In this document: positions 15,148 to 22,020 of the stretch, piece after piece
Numbering within the stretch: position 1 is the stretch's first letter
How the letters are laid out: every line of letters starts with the position of its first letter
Assembly (NCBI GenBank): GCA_964568395.1
Contig: CAZMPN010000024.1
Location: 1-22,020 of the forward strand
Direction: 5' to 3'
Source: UBA6016 sp964568395
GTDB lineage: Bacteria; Campylobacterota; Campylobacteria; Campylobacterales; UBA6016
DNA: 22,020 nucleotides
Notes under the pieces: model-generated
What the model was told of the DNA's origin: nothing
Databases searched by the model: none
What the model saw: only the letters and a program-made list of their open reading frames with translations
Translations under genes and position numbers: made by a program

Positions 15148-15352
15148 TGGCGCACTCTTTGCCGCAAGGTTTTAGAAATCTTGAAAGCATCTTGATGGCC
15201 GGACAAAAGTCAAACACTGCCCACACCGTCAACATAAATACCATAAAGCCAAGAATTGCAAGAGCGATAATCTCTTTTGCGGTTAAAAACATAAAAATGG
15301 CGACAATCAAAAGCGAAGCCATCATAAGTCTGTGTACTCTTTCTATGCACAT
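15140..15352 (-). CDS. Small YgaP/DUF2892-like inner-membrane protein
   Basis: A 70-residue protein with two membrane helices (about residues 9-25 and 27-48), arranged like the YgaP transmembrane (DUF2892) family: an N-terminal xIERVHRL and the motif DFCPAIKML after helix 2, corresponding to the family's GFCPLYxLLG. The tail adds KPCGKEC. In some proteins this domain is fused to rhodanese, which links it loosely to sulfur transfer. The ATG at 15352 is chosen over ATG 15388 because AGGGGG stands 6 bases before it and because the family begins there. The next gene overlaps by 8 bases. Confidence 0.75.
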   Translation of the reverse strand: MCIERVHRLMMASLLIVAIFMFLTAKEIIALAILGFMVFMLTVWAVFDFCPAIKMLSRFLKPCGKECANV

Positions 15353-15378
15353 AAAATGCCCCCTAATTTTTTGAAGGC

Positions 15379-15419
15379 ATTTTATCATAAATTTATAATT
15401 TTTAGAAGATAAAATTATA
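15379..15419 (-). promoter_or_regulatory. Candidate promoter of the small two-gene unit
   Basis: The interval 15353-15441 is strongly A+T rich. On the minus strand it offers TATAAT (15419-15414) and TAAAAT (15384-15379, preceded by GA), either of which could be a -10 box for the YgaP-like gene. No -35 is recognisable, as usual in Campylobacterota. Confidence 0.35.
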
Positions 15420-15441
15420 GTTATAAGCGCTGTTTATAAAA

Positions 15442-16812
15442 TCAGAATAGTTCCAGCTCGTCGTCTTCATCTGCGCTTTCGGCTGCTTTTTGGCTTACGA
15501 TGGCGTCTATCTGCATGCACGAGCTAAGAAGCGAACTGTCTAAATAGTGGATATCGGCGGTACTTTTGCTTACAAAAATAGTATTGCGCCAGTTTATAAG
15601 GTCGTCCAAAATATGCTCTAGGAGCAGGGATAGTTTTGGGGCGAGCTCTTCCGTTCTGGATTCTTCTATACCTCTGATGAAGGCGCACAAGGAAGAGAGG
15701 GCGTACCCTATTGCGGAAAATTCGTAAATCTTGTTAATCACTCTCGCATAGGCGTCTATAGCGCCTTCTTCTAATGCCGTTAGCGCCGCCTTTGTTTTGT
15801 TCTCCGCAAAATCGCTTACCAGCTCCCGCCATCTGTCTTCCAGTTCTTGCAAATCGTAAATCTCGTCCATCGAACCCATTTGCGAAAATTCCGACACAAA
15901 CTCTACCGCCGAAATCTTTTCCGTATGGGATTTTCTTAGATGTTTGATATCCTCGTCGGTAACGCTTATCTTTTCTTTATCGTCGTTTGTCTCGGGCTTG
16001 ATTGTTATAGGTTCGGCAATCGGATGTTGCTGGTTTTGCGTTACGCCTATGGTTAGATAAAGAAGCGTCGAGTCGCATATGAAATTTTGTCTAGCCAGCT
16101 CTCCGATTTTTGTGGAAAGCTCTCCGCAGCTTACCGATTTCATCGGTATAAACGTAAGATATATGTTTTCAAAATCCTCTTCTGCAACTATCGTGATAGA
16201 ACCGGATTGCTTGACGGCCATCTTGCATATTTTATATATCGAGCTTAACGTGTCTTCAAATTCGAACGTTATTGCCGCGCCGTACCTGTTTTTGTAATCC
16301 GTGAGCCAAAGGCCAAGGTTCATCGCATCTTCTTCGTTTTCTACCAAAAAATACGTTTTAAAATTCCTGCACTTTGAGGCTTGTTTTGAAAGCGGTTTCT
16401 TGGATGAGAGGCCGCTTTTGAGCCCTTTTTTGATGAGGCAGGCGCTTTTTAGTACTTCCAACCTCGAGACGATAGCCTCTTTGTCTATCGGTTTTCTGAC
16501 GTAGCCGTCTACGCCTATGGAGGCGAATTTATCCTCCGTCTCTTTATCGGTTACGGCGGTAACGATGAGTACGTACGGCGGCTGCGGAAGCTCTTTTATA
16601 ATTTTTGTCGCCTCGAAGCCGTCCATGACCGGCATCATGACATCCATGAGCACTATGTCTATCTCTTGGGTATCCACTATCCTTGTCGCCTCAAGACCGT
16701 TTCCGGCTTCAAGTATCTCTATATTCCCTAGTTTTTTGCAGATTGTTTTAAGAACGATACGATTATCTTCTATGTCGTCGGTTATCAGTATTTTTATCGG
16801 TTTGTCAAGCAT
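15442..16812 (-). CDS. Response regulator with uncharacterised C-terminal output region
   Basis: A 456-residue protein. Residues 6-120 are a receiver domain with acidic pair D12/D13, phosphoacceptor D57 in VLMDVMMP, T85 and K107 in RKP, so it should be phosphorylatable. Residues 145-260 form a mixed alpha/beta region that I cannot assign. Residues 300-440 are helical (SFLWL-free, with ALSSLCAFIRGIEES and DDLINWRNTIFVSKSTADIHYLDS). The last residues are an acidic tail ending DDELELF. No DNA-binding, GGDEF or other known output domain is visible. ATG has GAGGAG just upstream and overlaps the histidine kinase stop by 8 bases, making that kinase the likely partner. Confidence 0.85.
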   Translation of the reverse strand: MLDKPIKILITDDIEDNRIVLKTICKKLGNIEILEAGNGLEATRIVDTQEIDIVLMDVMMPVMDGFEATKIIKELPQPPYVLIVTAVTDKETEDKFASIGVDGYVRKPIDKEAIVSRLEVLKSACLIKKGLKSGLSSKKPLSKQASKCRNFKTYFLVENEEDAMNLGLWLTDYKNRYGAAITFEFEDTLSSIYKICKMAVKQSGSITIVAEEDFENIYLTFIPMKSVSCGELSTKIGELARQNFICDSTLLYLTIGVTQNQQHPIAEPITIKPETNDDKEKISVTDEDIKHLRKSHTEKISAVEFVSEFSQMGSMDEIYDLQELEDRWRELVSDFAENKTKAALTALEEGAIDAYARVINKIYEFSAIGYALSSLCAFIRGIEESRTEELAPKLSLLLEHILDDLINWRNTIFVSKSTADIHYLDSSLLSSCMQIDAIVSQKAAESADEDDELELF

Positions 16813-18307
16813 TAATTCTCCTCGTCGCGAGCCTAAAAGTGGTTCCTCTGTTTTCTTCGCTTTCGACGTTTACTGTTATATTCATCGCTTCGCACATATC
16901 TTTTACCAGTTTAAGACCGAGTCCCGTGCCTTCGTCCGTCTCCAACACCTGCTCGAAAGGTTCGAATATCTTAGCGATTTTTTCTTTAGCGATACCGCGA
17001 CCGGAATCTTTGATCTGTATCTCTACGCTATCTTTTGTGTGCGTATAACCAATCTCTACATAACCGGCATCCGTAAACTTGATGGCGTTGGAGAGAAGAT
17101 TTAAAAATATCTGCAAAAGAGCTCTTTCGTTTGCTTGTATGAACAGGTCTTCGGCTCCCTTAGAAACCCTCAAATCGATATTTTTTTTCTTGGCGGACAG
17201 TATGCAGACGTCGACTGCGTTTTGTATCGTTTTTTGCAGGTCTACGGTTGTAAGTTCGAGTTCTTTTCTCTCTAGCTTGGAGATGTCCAGCAAATCGTTT
17301 ATAAGCGATAGCAGATGTTTTGAGTTTGTGCTTATTCTTTTCAGGAAATCATGGTTTTGTTCTTTTGTCTCTTCGTTGTCAAACATATCGTCGAACTCAT
17401 CCAATATGAGTTCCGTAAAATTTATTATCGCATTTAGCGGGGTTCTAAGCTCATGCGACGCCTTCGCAAAAAATGCGCTCTTGTCGGCCAAAGCTTTTTG
17501 CGCCGCTTTTTTGGCTAGCAGCTGCTCCGTGATATCGTGCCGCAAGGATATGAATTCGACTATGTTTCCTTTGGTATCCAAAATAGGCTTGACGGTCGCG
17601 TCGACATAATAAGCGCTACCGTCTTTTTTCCTGTTTTTTACTATCCCTTTCCATGTCTTTTTGGCAAGTATGGTCTCCCACATCTCTTTAAACGCCTCTT
17701 TCGGCATGTCCGGATGTCTTATTATGTTATGCGGCTCGCCCAGAAGCTCAAACCGTTCGTATCCGGATATTTTGCAAAACGCTTCGTTGGCATGGGTGAT
17801 TATGCCGTGAATATCGGTTTTGCTGACTATCGAGCTCTCGTCTATCGCGTTTTTGTACTCCATCGATAGCTTCATCTCTTCGCTGAGTACGAACTTTAGA
17901 GTTTGCAGCTCTTCTTTATACGTTATATCCCTAAAAAGAATCAGGTAGTACTTTATGTAGCCAAATTCGTCAAAAATAGGCGTCGCTATCATGTTGCAAA
18001 AAAACGGCGAGCCGTCTTTTTTGTGGAAAGTGGTTTCTATATCGACCTCTTTTAACGCGGCGATCTTGGAGTCTATATAGCTTGCGGCTTCCGGACTCGT
18101 GTTAGGTCCTCTTAGTATCCTCCTGTCCCTGCCTAGTATCTCATCCCTGCTATAGCCCGTTATTCTCGTAAAAGCGTCATTGGAGTAAAAGACCGGCATA
18201 TCCTCGCTTGTCGCGTCGATTAGGATTACCCCGTTGATGGTGGATTTTAAAAAGCCGTATAGTATTTCGTATTTATTGGGTATTTTTTCGAGAATGGATT
18301 TAGGCAT
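16805..18307 (-). CDS. Soluble PAS-PAS sensor histidine kinase
   Basis: A 500-residue kinase without membrane segments, so cytosolic. PAS1 (about 22-130) looks LOV-like: GRDRRILRGPNTSPEAA corresponds to the LOV motif GRNCRFLQGxxTDP, and PFFCNMIATPI to its FMN-contact strand, but the photoactive cysteine position holds R62. PAS2 (about 150-262) carries HNIIRHPDMP, typical of Aer-type FAD/redox PAS domains. HisKA has H285 in SHELRTPLN; HATPase boxes are NLLSNAIKF, DSGRGIAKEKI and GTGLGLKLV. ATG 18307 is preferred because AGGA lies 6 bases upstream; ATG 18328 (507 residues) has no good site. It overlaps the uvrC stop by 8 bases and the regulator by 8. Confidence 0.93.
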   Translation of the reverse strand: MPKSILEKIPNKYEILYGFLKSTINGVILIDATSEDMPVFYSNDAFTRITGYSRDEILGRDRRILRGPNTSPEAASYIDSKIAALKEVDIETTFHKKDGSPFFCNMIATPIFDEFGYIKYYLILFRDITYKEELQTLKFVLSEEMKLSMEYKNAIDESSIVSKTDIHGIITHANEAFCKISGYERFELLGEPHNIIRHPDMPKEAFKEMWETILAKKTWKGIVKNRKKDGSAYYVDATVKPILDTKGNIVEFISLRHDITEQLLAKKAAQKALADKSAFFAKASHELRTPLNAIINFTELILDEFDDMFDNEETKEQNHDFLKRISTNSKHLLSLINDLLDISKLERKELELTTVDLQKTIQNAVDVCILSAKKKNIDLRVSKGAEDLFIQANERALLQIFLNLLSNAIKFTDAGYVEIGYTHTKDSVEIQIKDSGRGIAKEKIAKIFEPFEQVLETDEGTGLGLKLVKDMCEAMNITVNVESEENRGTTFRLATRRINA

Positions 18308-20120
18308 TTTGGTTCCTGTAGTATTCATATACGCTTACGGCGTCTTGTCGGCTTATCGCGTTTGAGAGCTTGTCTATGCCAGCTTCCCTTATAGCCTCGA
18401 AGCTTCCGAAATAATCGAGCAATCTTTTTATTTTAGCCTCTTTTATCCCTTTTAGCTTCATCAGCTCTATCTCCCTATCTTTCTTGCCTTTTTGCTTTCT
18501 ATGGAACGTTACGGCAAATCTATGCGCCTCGTCTCTTAGGTTTTGCAGGAATTGCAGCCTCTTGTCGCTCGGCGGAAGCTTCACTGTTTTATCTTTTATG
18601 TACAAGAGGTCTTTCGCCGACGATTTGGCCCTATGCGCCTTTCCGTCTATCTTCTCTTTCGCTATCGCGGCCACTTCCACGTTCGCTCCGGCGCTGTTTA
18701 AAATGTCTATCGCAAGCATCAGGTTCGCCTTGCCGCCGTCAAGCAGCCACATATCCGGCGGCGGATTTTTGTCAAAACTCTGGGCGCGCCTCGTCAGGAT
18801 CTCCCTCATCTGTTCGTACTCGTTTACGGCCTCTAGGTTGTAGTGCCTATACTCCTCTTTTTTAAAACCGTCCTCCCAAACGACCATCGAAGCCACGGGG
18901 GAGCTGCCGAATAGATGCGAGTTGTCGAATACCTCTATTCTTGACGGTTTGTTTTGCAGCTCCAGAAGCGTCCTTATTTCGTCGGTTATTATGGATGTCG
19001 GACTGGAGACCTTTTGCCTTAGAAGTTCAAACCCGTTTTTTATCGCTATGTCCGCGATTTTTTGGTGCTCCTTTTTTGCGGGCTTCGATATCTTTATTTT
19101 CTTCCCAAAGTGCGACGATATGAGGCTCTCTAGCGCCTCCTTATCGTCCAGTTCGTGTGCGGTATATATATTTTCTACGACAAACGGATGCTCTTTTAGA
19201 TAAAACTCCAAAAGAGCCCTTTCGTATAGCTCGTCGATCTCCTCCTTCCCGTCCGTATCAAGCTGAACGAAGCTGTGCGAGGAGGAGACAAGCTTGCCGT
19301 CCCTGACGAAAAACCGAATCATACAAGCGATCTGCGATGATTTTGAAAGGGCGAACAGGTCGAAATTGTCTTTTTTTGCAAGGTCTACCTCGCTGGCTTT
19401 CGAGATATTTTTGATTGCGTTTATCTTATCCCTTATCTTTGCCGCCTCTTCGAAACGGAATTCGTCGGAGAGGCGTATCATCTTGGTTTCGAGCTTCTTT
19501 AGAAGCGAGCCGGAATCGTTGATCGATTTTGCCGCTTCGTCCACTATTTTTCTGTATTCGGTGGGGTCTACGTCAAATTCGCACGGAGCGGGGCAGCGCT
19601 CTATCTGGTAGAAGAGACACGCTTTTTTGCCCTTCATGCACGAGGCTTTTTGCACCAGCGGATAGTTTTCGTATATGGCGTCCAGCAGCTCTCTGGCTCC
19701 GGATACGAAAGGACCGAAGTATTTTATGTTTTTGTTTTTGGAGTCCCCGACGATCTTTCTCGTTATTTCGAACCTGGGATATTTTTCGTTCAAATCCACG
19801 AAGATATACGGATATGTCTTGTCGTCCCTTAGGAGTATGTTGTATTTGGGCTTGAGCTGTTTTATTAGCGAGTTTTCAAGAATGAGCGCGTCGCTCTCAG
19901 TATTTAGGACGATATACTCCATATTGGCGGCTTCGGAGACCATCTTGTATATTCTGGGTCCTAGGTTTGGCGCGGCGCCTAGGGAGGGCGAAAATCTAAA
20001 GTAGCTTTTTACTCTGTTTTTCAGGCTTTTTGCTTTACCGACATACAAGAGCTTGCCCTCTATGTCGAAAAACTGGTATATGCCCGGTGAATCGGGCAGA
20101 TTTTTAAGCTTTTGAAGCAT
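18300..20120 (-). CDS. uvrC: Excinuclease ABC subunit C
   Basis: A 606-residue nuclease making both incisions in nucleotide-excision repair after UvrAB damage recognition. The N-terminal GIY-YIG domain shows GIY (13-15) and YVG (26-28) with RVKSYF. A UVR motif for UvrB binding is at about 196-230 (FRFEEAAKIRDKINAI). The C-terminal RNase H-like endonuclease has VFDNSH, LLDGGKANL and EAHRFAVTFHR, giving the D-D-H triad, followed by helix-hairpin-helix units (LKGIKEAKIKRLLDYFGS). ATG overlaps the upstream DciA-like gene by 17 bases. Co-transcription with a two-component system downstream is unusual. Confidence 0.97.
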   Translation of the reverse strand: MLQKLKNLPDSPGIYQFFDIEGKLLYVGKAKSLKNRVKSYFRFSPSLGAAPNLGPRIYKMVSEAANMEYIVLNTESDALILENSLIKQLKPKYNILLRDDKTYPYIFVDLNEKYPRFEITRKIVGDSKNKNIKYFGPFVSGARELLDAIYENYPLVQKASCMKGKKACLFYQIERCPAPCEFDVDPTEYRKIVDEAAKSINDSGSLLKKLETKMIRLSDEFRFEEAAKIRDKINAIKNISKASEVDLAKKDNFDLFALSKSSQIACMIRFFVRDGKLVSSSHSFVQLDTDGKEEIDELYERALLEFYLKEHPFVVENIYTAHELDDKEALESLISSHFGKKIKISKPAKKEHQKIADIAIKNGFELLRQKVSSPTSIITDEIRTLLELQNKPSRIEVFDNSHLFGSSPVASMVVWEDGFKKEEYRHYNLEAVNEYEQMREILTRRAQSFDKNPPPDMWLLDGGKANLMLAIDILNSAGANVEVAAIAKEKIDGKAHRAKSSAKDLLYIKDKTVKLPPSDKRLQFLQNLRDEAHRFAVTFHRKQKGKKDREIELMKLKGIKEAKIKRLLDYFGSFEAIREAGIDKLSNAISRQDAVSVYEYYRNQNA

Positions 20121-20547
20121 TTTTTATTATCTGCTCCCTTATTTTTTCCAGCTTTTCGCGCAGCGTCTCATCTTTGAGGTTGTTTGCAAAACTGCCACTG
20201 CTTCTCTCTTTCTCCAAAAAAGTGGTCTTTATCTCTTTTTTTGGAGCTTCCGCCTTCGAGTAGGCCTTTATTTTGGAGAATTTTAGATGCTCTTTGCATA
20301 CGGGGTCGAACTCGCAAAACTCTTTTAATAGCCCTGTTAGAGAGTTTAGTTTATAATTCGCCTCAAATTCCAGGGTTTTATTTTCCAAGAGAAAAAACAG
20401 CGTATCGTTTTTTATATACGCGCTTTTGATGCCGCTTGATAAAGTAGGCGGCAACAGTTTTTTTATTTTATTTATACAGGAAAAGAACTCCACCTTTTTG
20501 TTTGAGGCGAAAGTCAGATGTTTAAAAAGTTCGTTGCCTTGTTTCAT
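20104..20547 (-). CDS. DciA/DUF721-like protein
   Basis: A 147-residue protein. Residues 25-95 follow the DUF721 (DciA) pattern: a helix ending LLPP, a strand IKSAYIKNDTLFFLLEN, then a helix NYKLNSLTGLLKEF and an ending KFSKIKAYS. The family includes DciA, which loads or recruits the replicative helicase DnaB in bacteria lacking DnaC. The C-terminal third is charged and probably disordered, ending in a helix. Similarity is by pattern only, so the DciA role is tentative. The ATG overlaps the divergent lipoprotein gene by 30 bases; no better start is seen downstream (GTG at codon 19 would avoid the overlap). Confidence 0.65.
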   Translation of the reverse strand: MKQGNELFKHLTFASNKKVEFFSCINKIKKLLPPTLSSGIKSAYIKNDTLFFLLENKTLEFEANYKLNSLTGLLKEFCEFDPVCKEHLKFSKIKAYSKAEAPKKEIKTTFLEKERSSGSFANNLKDETLREKLEKIREQIIKNASKA

Positions 20548-20661
20548 ATCGTTATTATATCCGGCTTTGTTTTAACGGGATGCGGTTTTAAGGGCGACCC
20601 TATATACAAAGACGGCAATAAAACCGTGGAGTATAACGCTACGAAGTCGGGCTCTTTGTGA
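20518..20661 (+). CDS. Very small LptM-like lipoprotein (47 residues)
   Basis: ATG at 20518 opens a 47-residue reading frame. It starts MFKKF, continues with a hydrophobic stretch (6-21), and has the lipobox VLTGC with lipidated C22. The mature start CGFKGDPIY resembles the CGLKGPLY motif of LptM/YifL lipoproteins, which help mature the LPS translocon LptD. The rest is a short polar tail. It is divergent from, and overlaps 30 bases of, the DciA-like gene, and its TGA shares GTGA with the nadB start. The ribosome site is weak. Signal peptide and lipobox make it convincing despite its size; the LptM link is tentative. Confidence 0.75.
   Translation: MFKKFVALFHIVIISGFVLTGCGFKGDPIYKDGNKTVEYNATKSGSL
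20554..20559 (-). promoter_or_regulatory. Candidate -10 box directly before the DciA-like gene
   Basis: On the minus strand TATAAT stands only 6 bases before the ATG at 20547. If used, the transcript would begin at about the start codon, giving a leaderless mRNA. No -35 element is visible, and the site lies inside the lipoprotein gene. A chance match is possible. Confidence 0.3.
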
Positions 20662-22020
20662 TAGACGTACTTATCATAGGAGCCGGTGTCGCAGGGCTTT
20701 ATACGGCGATAAACCTTCCAAAGAATCTGAAGGTGCTGGTTCTTTCAAAAAGCGAGCCGTCATCCTCCAATACATATTGGGCGCAAGGCGGTATAGCGGT
20801 TAGCCGCGACGAATTTGACGTCGAACTGCATATTAAAGATACCATAGCCGCCGGAGCCGGACTTTGCGATCAAAAAGCGGTAGAGACGCTTTGCAGAAAT
20901 AGTCTTGCCGAGATGCAGCGCCTTATATCCCTTGGGATGCATTTTGACGAAGACGATAGCGGAGAGCTATTGTTTACGAAGGAAGCCGCACATTCGGCCG
21001 CCAGAATACTCCATGCCGACGGGGACGCCACGGGCAAAAAGCTATTCGAGTTTTTGTACTCCGCATGTCCGCACGAAGTTAGGGACCATACCGTTGTCGT
21101 GGATTTGCTCGTAGAAGACGGCAAATGCTATGGAGCCACGGTGCTCAACAGGGATGAAAAGCTTGAAAATATATATGCCAAAAAGGTCGTAATAGCGAGC
21201 GGCGGTGTAGGCTCTTTGTATAAATATAGTACGAACGATACCTCTATATCTGCGGATTTGCACGGAGTCATACTCGAAAAAGGCGGCGTTTTGCAGGATA
21301 TGGAGATGATGCAGTTTCATCCGACCGTATATCACGACTCCAGATTCGCAAGAAAAGTGCTGCTTACGGAGGCTTTGAGAGGCGAGGGTGCTTACGTCGT
21401 GGATAACGAGGGCAGGCGGTTCTTGTTTGATTACGACGAGAGAGGGGAGCTTGCCCCTAGGGATATATTATCGAGGGCGATAGTAGATTACAAGAAAAAA
21501 AGCGGAAGCGAAGCGTACCTCTCTTTTGACGTTTTCGACAAAGAGTTTTTTATGCATAGATTTCCTAATATATATGCGAATATGAAGAGCTTAGGTTTTG
21601 ACCTGCCGGGCGAGAGGGTGCCTATATATCCGGCGTTCCATTACTCTATCGGCGGAATAAAATGCTCTCTTGATACAAAAATAGAGTGTTTTGAAAATCT
21701 GTACGTAGTCGGCGAGGCGGCTTCAAACAGGGTGCACGGCGCAAACCGCTTGGCTAGCAACTCTCTTTTGGAGGGGCTTGTATTTGGCAAAATAGCGGCC
21801 GAGCAGATGCTTGAATCCGGCTTCGACCAAAAACAAAAAGAGTTCCCTCTGATAAACGAGCTTTTGTTTAAAGAGGGCGATACGTATATCAAAGGCGAGA
21901 TAAGGGAGCTGATGTGGAACGACGTCTCGATCGCCAGGAACGTAAAAGATTTGAGCGCGGCGAACGACAGATTGTCCGAGCTTATAGCATCAAAACCCGG
22001 CAGAATGGCGAGGCTTAGGC
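20658..22020 (+). CDS. nadB: L-aspartate oxidase (cut by the window end)
   Basis: 454 codons are visible before the window ends. The protein oxidises L-aspartate to iminoaspartate, which NadA uses to make quinolinate for NAD. An N-terminal FAD-binding IIGAGVAGLY (6-15) is followed by SNTYWAQGGIAV, HSAARILHADGDATG, MMQFHPTVYHD, LLTEALRGEGAYV, HYSIGGIKC and GANRLASNSLLEGLVFG. ASNSLLEGL and the HADGDATG stretch favour NadB over the related succinate dehydrogenase or fumarate reductase flavoproteins. The usual GDG-type turn after the TTN motif is replaced by SADLHG. The GTG start overlaps the lipoprotein stop by 4 bases, suggesting coupled translation. Only the C-terminal end is missing. Confidence 0.93.
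   Translation, partial: MIDVLIIGAGVAGLYTAINLPKNLKVLVLSKSEPSSSNTYWAQGGIAVSRDEFDVELHIKDTIAAGAGLCDQKAVETLCRNSLAEMQRLISLGMHFDEDDSGELLFTKEAAHSAARILHADGDATGKKLFEFLYSACPHEVRDHTVVVDLLVEDGKCYGATVLNRDEKLENIYAKKVVIASGGVGSLYKYSTNDTSISADLHGVILEKGGVLQDMEMMQFHPTVYHDSRFARKVLLTEALRGEGAYVVDNEGRRFLFDYDERGELAPRDILSRAIVDYKKKSGSEAYLSFDVFDKEFFMHRFPNIYANMKSLGFDLPGERVPIYPAFHYSIGGIKCSLDTKIECFENLYVVGEAASNRVHGANRLASNSLLEGLVFGKIAAEQMLESGFDQKQKEFPLINELLFKEGDTYIKGEIRELMWNDVSIARNVKDLSAANDRLSELIASKPGRMARLR

Noticed and set aside
15140..15388. YgaP-like protein starting at ATG 15388
   Set aside because: The added 12 residues are not part of the family and the strong AGGGGG site serves ATG 15352.
16805..18328. Histidine kinase starting at ATG 18328
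   Set aside because: No ribosome site there, while ATG 18307 has AGGA at 6 bases and gives the 8-base overlap typical of this region.
1..22020. tRNA or rRNA genes, CRISPR arrays, insertion sequences, integrases, toxin-antitoxin or defence islands
   Set aside because: No cloverleaf-like segments, no direct repeats with regular spacing and no transposase or defence-family proteins were seen; codon use seems even throughout.

Overview
The window looks like a chromosomal segment of a Campylobacterota (Epsilonproteobacteria) bacterium. The strongest evidence is hobA, a DnaA-binding replication factor known only from this group. It lies in the order rppH/nudH-lysC-hobA-holB-folP, which from memory is also the order in Helicobacter pylori. 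Other group traits are a 382-residue FolP with a long N-terminal extension, a short zinc-finger-less HolB, an AspRS of non-discriminating type, and very tight gene packing with many 4- to 8-base overlaps and TTG/GTG starts. The genus cannot be fixed from the sequence. I see no tRNA or rRNA gene, insertion sequence, phage gene, CRISPR array or integration scar.

Layout from left to right. (1) 1-2194, minus strand: a near-consensus sigma70 promoter pointing out of the window, a cytoplasmic beta-propeller plus helical-repeat protein, and a Cache/PDC-like membrane protein. (2) 2357-6036, plus strand: aspS, a small FeoA-like protein, adk, a CinA/MoCF-domain protein and yidD, probably one operon. 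(3) 6029-7066, minus strand: hemW, whose radical-SAM cluster motif is present only if translation starts at a CTG codon. (4) 7137-14654, plus strand: rppH, lysC, hobA, holB, folP, ligA, tlyA, ribF, with gaps of about 21 bases or less or overlaps throughout. Three of these (hobA, holB, ligA) act in DNA replication. (5) 14711-15352: a 67-residue YjfB-like putative motility protein behind a sigma28-like promoter, convergent with two small cysteine-containing proteins. (6) 15442-20547, minus strand: a response regulator, a soluble PAS-PAS histidine kinase, uvrC and a DciA/DUF721-like protein, all overlapping except for the short UTR. (7) 20518 to the right end, plus strand: a 47-residue LptM-like lipoprotein overlapping nadB, which runs off the window.

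Most of the window is housekeeping. The places that deserve a second look are the CTG start of hemW, the sigma28-like promoter before the YjfB-like gene, the LOV-like PAS domain that lacks the photoactive cysteine in a kinase embedded in the uvrC operon, the tiny lipoprotein that overlaps two neighbours, and the propeller-solenoid protein next to the membrane sensor. I found no clear sign of a wholly new defence or mobile system.
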